Origin: Liolophura sinensis
Lineage: Eukaryota > Mollusca > Polyplacophora > Chitonida > Chitonidae
Assembly: GCF_032854445.1 (NCBI RefSeq)
Contig: NC_088305.1
Coordinates: forward strand, 30,030,628-30,094,627
Direction of reading: 5' to 3'
DNA: 64,000 nucleotides
Shown: positions 12,401-24,400 of the stretch, piece by piece
Layout of the letters: every line of letters starts with the position of its first letter
Position numbering within the stretch: position 1 is the first letter of the stretch
Made by a program: the position numbers and the translations under genes
The notes under the pieces: generated by a model
The model's input: the letters and a program-made list of their open reading frames with translations, nothing else
Databases searched by the model: none
What the model was told of the DNA's origin: nothing

Positions 12401-15400
12401 AGGCTCACAATTAATTCATCACAAAGGTTCCCATTTGCAAGGCTGTCTCTGTATTTCAGTTCTGAAACAATAATGTTAATAACAAGATTTACATGTCTCT
12501 CTTCAGCAACCAGGCAGATCAACAGCTGAGGCTAGTAAACCTATTGAGAAGCAGTTCTGTGACGCGGTGGTCAATTTTCTGCTGAGGATTGCCTGCCAGG
12601 TTTGTGCCAGTTTTTGACATTTGTCTATTGTGGATTTATCCTGTTGGGGAAAAGACTGGACTTCTTGATAATATATACCACATGGATCAGCACAATTCTT
12701 ATTATTGCAAAATTTCACATTGCCTGGCTGTCATTTCAGAATCCAAAACAGTAGCATCATTTTCTGCTTTTCAGTCCCCATGTTTCAAAACGGCATTTCA
12801 GCCAGTAACATATATGTACTGTAATTCTTCAACCTTTTCACATGTTTGCAAGGCGTTTATTCAAGCATTTTCTGAAGGCATTATTTTGTGTAAAATGGTA
12901 AATTACACCTTCTGTGAAGTCCTGAAATTGGCAGATCCAACCAGTGTAGTTTTTGTCTTCAAAATTAACTTAAAGATGTGTATAAATTGGACGCAAAGTT
13001 TCTCTTTCATATGCGAAAATGTTGAGAAAATAGGGTATATGAAGGAGGCGGCATACATTTAACCTAAAAGTATGTTGTGTGTTGTAGAAAGGAAAGTTTA
13101 TCTGTAACATGCCAAAGGTTGAAATATATTTATTCAGCACCAATGTAATCAGGTAATAAATGTAATGTAATTAGCTAATAAATGCAGCATACACTTCAAC
13201 CATAAGGAACTCTGTGATTCCAGGTTAACGAGGCCGCCACAACGATTGGTTCACCAGGAGAGATGTTGTCACGGCGCTGCGTAGCTCTCCTCAAAATGGC
13301 GCTGAGACCGGAAGTCTGGCCCAATGCAGAGTTAAAGTTGGCTTGGTTTGATAAGCTGCTGATGACAGTAGAGAACCAACAGCCTAACTTCACCAACATC
13401 TGCACAGCCCTGGAGCTCTTGGCCTTCCTTCTCAGTACCTTGGTATGTGCCTTGTTCTCAGGGTAGAACTTCAAGAACTAAAATTTCACCCAATGATTCT
13501 TAGAGTTCTCTTGTTAAGAAGATGTGTAAGTTTCAGCACTGAAAATAATGTTTACTCAAAATGTACTGTTTGGGAGAGAAATTTTGTGCCATTTTTTGCA
13601 CCTACAAGAAAATATGTGTAAGTTACAATCAGGCTGATACATTTGTTCTGAGCTTATAAGTGAATGATGTCAGTGTGTCTCTTTGTCTGACAGAGGAAGG
13701 AGGTGATTTTGGCAAGTTTTAAGCCGCTGCAGCGTGGGATAGCCGCCTGTATGACCTGCCCTAACCACAAGGTTATCCGCACTGTCCACAGCTTACTCTC
13801 ACGCCTCATGAGCATCTTCCCAACAGAGCCTACGTCAAACGTTGCCTCCAAGTATGAGCAGTTGGAGTGTCTGTATGCCTGTGTCAGTAAGGTCGTCTAC
13901 GAGGGACTGTCCAACTATGAGAAGTAAGTGTTTGTATTATGTACCCTCTGTTTGGGGTTGTGGGGTGCGCTTGTCTTAAAACATACATAGTGTTATGTTA
14001 AGATAGATGACTTGTTTTACAGTTTAATCAGTGGAGCAGCCACTTTCACAATAATATGAACTGTTGCATATTCATGACTATTTTTTACAGAGTAACCAAT
14101 GAAGCAGCTGCTATTAACTGTTGCATATTCATATTCTTCAGGTCGACCAATGGATCTCCATCTCAGCTATTCAGTACTTTGATGATCTTAAAGGCTGCAT
14201 GTCTACACAACCCATGTTACATTGACCGGCTGATCTCCACATTCATGAGGGTTTTACAGAGGATGACCAGGGAGCACCTCACGCCGACCACACCGGAGAC
14301 CAGCCCCTGTAAGTACATAAACACATTAAAACTGTCAGTGGTTTGTGGAGCAGCACATGGCTGCACAGTTAATGTGCTAAACCTTGAACCCAGGGACAGG
14401 AGATGTTGGTTGAAATCCCAGTTAGTGATGGAAAGCAGCTTGCCTCCGCTGTTTCCACGGACGTTTATTACTGCTAGTTCTGACATGTTCTCACCACAAA
14501 AATGACTGAAATAGACATAAATGTGGTCTTTTTTTTTGTTTTGTTTTTTTGATGTTTCAAAACAATTTTTGTACATTGAGTATTTGGGCCCACCTTTTGG
14601 TATATGTAGTCTTTGTGTGATAATGTTATAAATGAGGATGTGAAACATGTTAATAAATATATTTGTACGAGAATTAAATCTTTGCAGCTAACTGGATTTT
14701 GATCATATTTATATTTTAAATATATTTATAAATATTATCAGAATTTAGATGAAATGTATATGTTTGGATATAAACAACAAATCTACATTCAAATTAATTT
14801 ATTAGGCATGCATCGCATCCTTATTTAGAACATTATTATGTAACAAGGCTAAATATCAAAATATGGTCCCAACTACCTACCATACATAAATCTTTTCAAC
14901 TACCCTTTTCTCCTGAAAAAAAAAATTGAAAAAAAATATTAAACACATTGCAAATAGGTTTTGATGCTCTTTTATCTGATTTTATCATTAGTTTTATGTT
15001 TTCTTCTCCTGTAATGATTCATTGATTCATTGTTGTGCGTGTCCCTCTAGTGGCCAGTGAGCTGTTGATCCTGAGCCTGGACTTAGTAAAGAACCGCGTA
15101 GGCGTGCTGAGCCTGGAGATGAGGAAGTCTTTCATCGGGAACATCCTGGTCGTTCTCATCGAGAAAACGTCCGACAACAAAGTGATGAAGGCCATCACCA
15201 AGATGGTGGAGGATTGGGTGAAGACAAAGGTAAGCTGTTCATCTGACAGCACTCACACAGTTAACACGTTTACTGTATTTCACCTCAAGTCAAGCAATTT
15301 TTAAGTGACACATTTTGCTTACACATTTTCTGATTGAATCATCGTGTTTGTGGAGTTTGAATAATTTTGTATCACAAAGACTTTAAGCGTTGGCATCAAA

Positions 15401-18400
15401 AGTATCATTTTAAGGTACTTTTTACAGTGCATTTTGACAGACCAAACTTCAGGTGAAATTCAGTAGTCATCAGACGTCAATGCTCTAACCTGTTCATACT
15501 GTAAGGAATTACCTGACGTGGTATCAACATGTGAAGGGGTGCCCCTATGTATATTTATATCAGAGTTTATGTCCCTCTCTGGTCGTCTTATGATTTAGTG
15601 GAATATAACAAACATTGTTCAGATGAAGAAAGCTCTCTAGTTGAAGAAATGGGTATGATGTTTGCCATCTTAATCATATTCTAGCCATCAGCCATCTTCA
15701 CATCAGGTGATGGAAATCAGGGCTGAAGTAATCATAGTCTAGCCATCAGCCATCTTCACATCAGGTGATGGAAATCAGGGCTGAAGTAATCATAGTCTAG
15801 CCATCAGCCATCTTCACATCAGGTGATGGAAATCAGGGCTGAAGTAATCATAGTCTAGCCATCAGCCATCTTCACATCAGGTGATGGAAATCAGGGCTGA
15901 AGTAATCATAGTCTAGCCATCAGCCATCTTCACATCAGGTGATGGAAATCAGGGCTGAAGTAATCATATTCTATCTAATGGCACCCTGTTTTTTGTGTTC
16001 TTGTTGATAACAAAAGTTTCTATTAGTCTTATAAAGACTTTCTATTAGTCTTAGAAAGAAAGAAATAAATCAAAAAAATTTTGTTTTATTTGACAGAATC
16101 CAATCACCATTAACCAGTCCCCGTCCATCAGAGAGAAGGCCATCTTATTGGTCAAGATGATGCAGCATGTGGAGAAGAGGTTCCCTGACGACCAGGATCT
16201 CAATGCTCAGTTCCTGGAGCTTGTTAACTACATCTACAGGTGAGGCTCAGTTCCTGGAGCTTGTTAACTACATCTACAGGTGAGGCTCAGTTCCTGGAGC
16301 TTGTTAACTACATATACAGGTGAGGCTCAGTTCCTGGAGTGTGTTAACTACATCTACAGGTGAGGCTCAGTTCCTGGAGTGTGTTAACTACATCTACAGG
16401 TGAGGCTCAGTTCCTGGAGCTTGTTAACTACATCTACAGGCTTGTTAACTACATCTACAGGTGAGGCTCAGTTCCTGGAGTGTGTTAACTACATCTACAG
16501 GTGAGGCTCAGTTCCTCAAGCTTGTCAACTACATCTACAGATGAGGCTCAGTTCCTGGAGCTTGTTAACTACATGTACATCTACAGGTAAGGCTCAGTTC
16601 CTGAAGCTTGTTAACTACATATGCACGTGAGGATCAGTTCCTGGAGTTTGTTAACTACATATACAGGTGAGGCTCAGTTCCTGGAGTGTGTTAACTACAT
16701 CTACAGGTGAGGCTCAGTAGTTTTTAACTACATTGTATACAGTATATACAGGTAAGGCTGTTTAGTCCGGAACTCACCTTAAGTTCTTAGCTCAGAAACT
16801 GGGGCCTCCGTTGGTTAGCGCACTAGCACAGCATAATGACCAAGGAGCCTCTCACCAATACGGTTGCTGTGAGTTCAAGTCCAGCTCATGCTGGCTTCCT
16901 CTCCAGCCGTTCGTGGGTAGGTCTGCCAGCAACGTCTGTATGGTTGTGGGTTTCTGCCGTATAAGTGAAAATATTCTTGAGTACGGAGAAAAACATCAAT
17001 CAAGTAAATAAATAAATAAATAGATATATACGGCCGTATAAAAAGTAATAGATTATATAAGTGGTTATATAAAAGCTAAAACTGTGAAGAAAAAAAAAAT
17101 TAATAAATATATAAAAGAAGCTAAATAAAAATACATTTGTAATGCAGGTAATAATCAGGCCTTTGTTTTCAGGGATGAAGCATTCAGTAGCAGTGAACTC
17201 ACATCTAAACTGGAGCCAGCCTTCCTGTCAGGGTTGCGCTGTGCTCAGCCACACATTCGGCAGAAGTTTTCTAAAGTGTTTGACAACAGCATCCGTCGAC
17301 GGGTGTTCGACCGTCTCCTCTACATCACCTGCTCACAGAACTGGGAGTACATGGCCGGCCACTTCTGGATCAAACAGTGTCTAGAGGTAGGTTATGTGAT
17401 GCTGCTGGATTTTGTGTGACCAGCAAAATTCTGTAAGATGTGTTGAGTTTTTGATGGAGAGATCATTTAAGTACGAGAAGTGATGATAAGAATTTTGGGT
17501 TAAAAATGTGTAATACTATTCAGTAGTGAGGTAAAATGCGTTTTGTCACATTTCATAATTACTACTCGAGTTATTAGCTCATGTTTTACTGCTTTAACAC
17601 CTGCCTTTGCTTCAGCTCTCATACCACTGTTAGCTCATGTCATTGTTTCCTCTCCTGCTATTAGCTCTCATACCACTATTTTAGCTGATGTCACTCTTTC
17701 GTCTCCCGCTATTAGCTTTCATGCGTTTGTTTTAGCTCACATCACTTCTTCAGCTCTCTCTATTAGCTCTCATGCCACTGTTTTAGCTCATGTCACTGTT
17801 TTAGCTCCAGCTATAAGCTCTCATGTCACTGTTTTAGCTCATGTCACTGTTTTAGATCCTGCGCCACTGTTTTAGCTCATGTCTCTCTTTCAGCTCATGT
17901 TATTGGCACTCATGCCACTGTTTTAGCTCACATCACTTCTTCAGCTCTCTCTATTAGCTCTCATGCCACTGTTTTAGCTCATGTCACAGTTTCAACTCCA
18001 GCTATAAGCTCTCATGTCACTGTTTAGGCTCATGTCACTGTTTTAGATCCTGCGCCACTGTTTTAGCTCACGTCTCTCTTTCAGCTCAATTTATTGGCAC
18101 TTATGCCAGTGTTTTAGCTCATGTTATTGTTTCAGCTTGTGTTATTGGCTCTCATGCCACTGTTTTAGCTCATGTCACTGTTTCAGCTCGTGTTATTGGC
18201 TTTCGTGCTACTGTTTTAGTTCATGTCACTGTTTCAGCTCCAGCTATTAGCTGTCATGCCACCGTTTCAGCTCCTATGTCTCTGTGTCAGCTCTAGTTGT
18301 CTTTCTTGTGACAATTTCAGCTACTGCTATCATCTTTCTTGCCACTATTTCAACTGCGGCTATCATCTTTCTTGTTACTATTTCAGCTCCTGTTATTATC

Positions 18401-21400
18401 TTTCTTGCCACTATTTCAGCTCCAGTTATCATCTTTCTTGCCACTATTTCAGCTCCTGTTATTATCTTTCTTGCCACTATTTCAGCTCCTGTTATCATCT
18501 TTCTTGCCACTATTTCAGCTCCTGTTATTATCTTTCTTGCCACTATTTCAGCTGCTGCTATCATCTTTCTGGCCACAATTTCAGCTGCTGTTATCATCTT
18601 TGTTGCCACTATTTCAGCTCCTGCTATCATCTTTCTTGCCACTGTTTCAGCTCCTGTTATCATCTTTCTTGCCACTCTTTCAGCTTCTGTTATCATCTTT
18701 CTTGCCGCTATTTCAGCTCCTGTTATCCGTGGCTGCCCACAGTATGCCCATCCAGAGCTCCTCTTCAATGAATCTCCTGCCCTCAGCCTGCTCTGTGGTG
18801 AATCTTGCTGACAGCCAAGACAGAGCCGCCTTCGCTAACATCACACGGATGAAGGAGGAGCCTATGGATGTAGAGGCCCTAGACTCTGCCAAGGAAGAGG
18901 TGGGATATATTTTGACTGATTGCTGAATTACTGCATTTCATCTAAAGTTAGTATGTAGTTTGATGCCAGCGCGTGTTAAAGTTTTTCTGATAAGAAGTTA
19001 GTGAAACTTGATAAGAAATTCTTAAGTGACATTGTAATGTGAATGAATCACATATAGTGTGGCCAAGTTGTTGGAGTGATAGCGCAGCACAATGACCCAG
19101 GAACCTGCCCACAATGCAATCATTGTGAGTTCAAGTGCAGCTCATGCGGGCCTCCTCTCAGGTAGTACAGGTAAAGATGTGAAGATGGTCGTAGGTTAAA
19201 GTCTGAGCCTCCTCCCATCATAATGCTGTCCACCATTGTGCATTAAAGTGAAATATTCTTGATTGCAGTGTGAACAGGAATCAAATAAATAAACAGATAA
19301 ACTAACACAGTTAAACACGTTCTCATTTTGGTTACAGGATGACATGGACATTGACCTCTCCGGAGTGACCTCTGAAGACAACGCACCAAAAGAACCGGCA
19401 AAGAAGGAGAGTGACCCTAAACAGGTCCTTCAGACTCTGCTGCAGAGACAGGCCAAGTTCCTGGAGAGCTGTCGGGAAATCAAGGTCAGTTGAAGGTCAC
19501 TCTGTCCAGGCCGGTGATAACTTCTTACATACGTGTACTTGCACAATGAGCGTTAGGTTATAATCCACTTTTTTGAGCTATTTAGCGTTGATTGTGAACC
19601 AGGTACAAATGTAGAGCCATCAGAAATAATTTTATGTCAGTAATAGTTGGTAAACTTTATATGCAGAACTTGCTTCTCTGTGCCTTTGATATTCAGGATT
19701 ATGTATTGGAGAAACGACAAACAGTTGAGAACAGTTGACATGGAGCACCACAGCGATTCTTTTTCACGAATCAACTGTTTCGAGTTTTTTCTCCTACTTG
19801 TTTGTAGTAATGCAACAACTATCGATTCTTTTTCAAGAATTGTGCGATGTCATTTCAAGCAAATATTAAAAACCTTACATTACAGTTAATGTCAATGAAT
19901 GCGCTTTTGTGCTGCATTTATTGAACACAATACGTAGCATGGTTGATTCAACGTGACTGTGTTGCATGAAGTTTAAGTGCAACAGCATTAGAGCTTTTAG
20001 CCAATGGGGGTCAAGTGGGTTGTACCCTATATAGATTACTACATGAGCGTACACTGGGTGTGCATAATGGAGCAAATCTCAGCCTTGGTGCACACAATAA
20101 AGTACAACACATCTGTTTGTCGGTGGATTTTCTTACTGGTCATAATTCTGCACAGGCCATTTATAACATGACTTTAGAATGAAAACTTTTACCCTGTATC
20201 CATACACACTCCAGAATGGGTGGACAACAACTCTAGATAACAAAGCAATTGACTGAAAAAATTAAAGTTGGCAAACTGCCATAAGCAATGCGGCCATGGA
20301 TCCGTAACTGTTTTTGTTGTCACACTGCTGTTACACACAAGCTCTGTGTGAGTTTCCATTGTAGATGCTGCCTAATGACTGTTTGTCCCTTCCTAGGAGT
20401 AGTGCAATATGCATCTATTTTCAAAAAACCCATCTATTTTTGAAAAAGAAGTCGTCGGTTAGACAAAGAATTTGCGTCACAACAAACGTTTAAAGTCGTC
20501 TAAAAGGAGAGGGTTGTATGATCTTCCTTGATAGCTCATTGTTATAGTAGAATATTTTATAACCTTGTGTTTGTGGGTTCGAATCTCGCTCTATTGTACA
20601 CCAAATGAAGGCGCGTTCAGGTGGTACAAGCCGTTACCCTTCACCACTCAAACCACTAACTCCGAAGGGTGGATTCTTCAAAAATAATAAACTGTTCAAA
20701 CAATAGGTTGATGTCACAGCAAGTGTTAAGTTGGAATGTTGTCTATATGTAAGCATGAATACAGTTCAGCGCGGAATAGTGGCTATATGTAAGCATGAAT
20801 ACAGTTCAGCGCGGAATAGTGGCTATATGTAAGCATGAATACAGTTCAGCGTGGAATAGTGGCTATATGTAAGCATGAATACAGTTCAGTGCGGAATAGT
20901 GGCTGTATGTAAGCATGAATACAGTTCAGCACGGAATAGTGGCTATATGTAAGCATGAATACAGTTCAGCACGGAATAGTGGCTATATGTAAGCATGAAT
21001 ACAGTTCAGCGCGGAATAGTGGCTATATGTAAGCATGAATACAGTTCAGCGCGGAATAGTGGCTATATGTAAGCATGGATACAGTTCAGCGCGGAATAGT
21101 GGCTATATGTAAGCATGAATACAGTTCAGCGTGGAATAGTGGCTATATGTAAGCATGAATACAGTTCAGCGCGGAATAGTGGCTATATGTAAGCATGAAT
21201 ACAGTTCAGCGCGGAATAGTGGCTATATGTAAGCATGAATACAGTTCAGTGCGGAATAGTGGCTATATGTAAGCATGAATACAGTTCAGCGTGGAATAGT
21301 GGCTATATGTAAGCATGAATACAGTTCAGCGCGGAATAGTGGCTATATGTAAGCATGAATACAGTTCAGCGCGGAATAGTGGCTATATGTAAGCATGAAT

Positions 21401-24400
21401 ACAGTTCAGTGCGGAATAGTGGCTATATGTAAGCATGAATACAGTTCAGTGCGGAATAGTGGCTATATGTAAGCATGAATACAGTTCAGCGCGGAATAGT
21501 GGCTATATGTAAGCATGAATACCATTCAGCTCACCAGTTCAATCCAGTAATTAACATGATGCTTTATAACTGCTTTTCTCCCCTGGACAGGCGGTATCGT
21601 ACCTGAACGCTCTGTCCCAGTTGGGTCACAGTAACACGGATCTGACCCACACTACCTGGCTTGATCTTTTCCCCAGGGTGTGGAAAATCCTCACGGAGAA
21701 ACAGCAAAATGTGAGTTCTGGGGGGACGTGATGAAGAAATAGCTGGTTTGTGTCTCAGTGCCAAGAGACAACACCCTCTTGCATGTTGTCTGAAGACTTT
21801 ATTAGTTTTAACTTTATAAAATTACACTTAAGCCAAGCTATTTTTATGATATATAAGGCTATACGTTTTACAGTTTATTGTGACTAGTTCATTGTATGTT
21901 CTTAAGAAAGCAAAATCTGTTGAATGGGAAAGCCAAATATGTTGAAAGGGAAAGCAAAATCTGTTGGTTGGGAAAAATTTTGTTACATGTACATATTATT
22001 GAAAAATCTAATTCGTCAATTTGCTTCCTTGTAAAATTTAGCTGTAAAGATCTGAAAAAGCTGCAGCATCTTGCTAAAGCATTATCACACATTGTAATAT
22101 TGTTTGTAATAAGGTTGACCATTTCACCACTTATGCACATCTCTTTGTTTTTTTTTTGTTTTTTTTTTACAGCTGCTGACGCGAGAGTTACTTCCCTTTT
22201 TGTGTAGTGGCAGTCATGTGATTCAGAAGGACTGTCACCCGAGCTCTGTGCATACCTTTGTTGAGTCGCTGGCTCTCTGTATGCCATCCATTCCCATTAG
22301 GCCAAGCGTTCTGAAGGTAACCATACAATGCGGATACGCCAAACATTTTCAGAATGAAAAATGGTTCCTCTAGTTGACATACAAATTCATCATTTTATAC
22401 ATTACACCCAAAGTTTGGTGTGTAAAAATACACTTTCAGAAACACATTAAAGCTTTAAAATGATACTTTTGATAGCATTTTTTGTGGTAAGAAATTAGTT
22501 AAAAGTCACAAAATATACTAAGTGGCCCTTGAAGGTCAGAATGAATCGAGTTGTGCCACTTTTAATACGCTGAACTTTTCGTGAAATACAATATTTCATC
22601 TGTAATACATGCATCCAATAAAGAAGACATATTAGCTTTCTGATACGTATGTGCGTACACGTACCCGTGTATGTATGTATGTGTGGAGTTTTTTTACGTG
22701 TATGTCTTAGTTAACAGTTTTTCATTTATGATCACAAGGAGTCATTGGGTGTATACATATATTGTGTCTTCTAGTGACAGGGCGATGTGTCCATGCCACC
22801 ACTGTAGTATCACTAGACATGGCACCTCACCCAGTCACATTATACTGACACCGGACCAACCAGTCCTGACTTTGAGGCGGACGCTCTAGGCTCCTATCAG
22901 TGGTCACCTATCACATGTAATATGGCTGTTGTATTTTTACAGTATTTGGGTCGCACCCACAACTTTTGGCATCGAGCAGCCCTAATGCTGGAGCAGCTAG
23001 CAGTAGACAATGGCCTCACCCATAACATCAAGCCACGCCCAGTCAATGAGTATGAGTTTGAGCCCGGGACTTCCTCTCCCCAACAGGTAAAGATCTGCGT
23101 GCTGTTGGGAACCTCTGTTAGCTTCCCGATCACAAAGTGGGCTATGGTTCTGTGAGAGCTCCCCAACAGGTAAAGATCTGTGTACACTTGGGAACCTCTG
23201 TTAGCTTCCCGATCACAAAGTGGGCTACGGTAGAGATCTGTGTGCTGTTGGGAACCTCTGTTAGCTTCTCGATCACAAAGTGGGCTGCGGTTCTGTGAGA
23301 GCTCCCCAACAGGTAGAGATCTACATGCAGTTGGGAACCTCTGTTAGGTTCCCGATCACAAAGTGGGATACGGTTCTGTGAGAGCTCCCCAACAGGTAGA
23401 GATCTGTGTGCTGTTGGGAACCTCTGTTAGGTTCCCGATCACAAAGTGGGCTACGGTCTGTGAGAGTATGTTTGCATCCAGTTACATGTTGTATTTGACA
23501 CAGGGTTAGAGAACTAGGCATCTGTGTTGCTACTTATACACGTATGTAGATATGATGTATAAGAGGAGGCTGAAACGTTCTTGGCCTGAGGCACTATGAA
23601 TCATCCTGTCTGCTCGTTAGGTGGGTTACTAATTGACCACCTGTCAAGATATGAAGTGAGACATTAAGCGATCAGCGTCATTGAGCTGTGTGTGGAGGCC
23701 GCCGTGGCTCAGTTGGTTAGCGCACTAGCGCAGTGTAATGACCCAGGAACCTCTCACCAATGCGGTCGCTGTGAGTTCAAGTCCAGCTCATGCTGACTTC
23801 CTCTCCGGTCGTATGTGGGATGGTCTGTCAGCAACCTGCGGATGGTTGTGGGTTTCCCCCGGGCTTTGCCCGTTTTCCTCCCACCATAATGCTGGCCCCG
23901 TCATATAAATTAAATATTCTTGAGTACGGCGTAAAAAAACAATCAAATAAATAAATAAATAAATCATTGAGCTGTGAGGAATTGAAAAACAGACATCACC
24001 ATGCCTTGATATGAATCTTTAAGCGCCCCAAATTCAAACTTTTCAGTCTTCTCTTGTTTCAGCATGGTTGTCATTCCATAATTAGCTGTGCTTGTAGCCC
24101 ACCTTTAAAAAAAGAAAAAGTTCCATTGTTGTTGTTCTCAATATGTAGTTTGACTTTTGATAGGACCTGGAAAATGTGCCCAGTGGCATGGTGTTGGTTT
24201 CATGGTTGCTTCAATGCCTACACCCGGCCACCACTATATGAGTGAATTATTCCTGTCCAGGGGTGTAAAATGTGCATCAAATATAGAAATAAGTCATTAG
24301 TAAAAACTGTAACGCAACACTGTAGCACAATATTGTAACACAATACTGTAACACAATATTGTAACACAATACTGTAACACTCAAGTTGACATTGTGTAGG

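Noticed and set aside
18274-18768. 164-codon minus-strand frame (AEIVARKMITGAEIVARK)
   Set aside because: Reverse of the 33-bp acceptor array; the period is a multiple of three, so all frames stay open.
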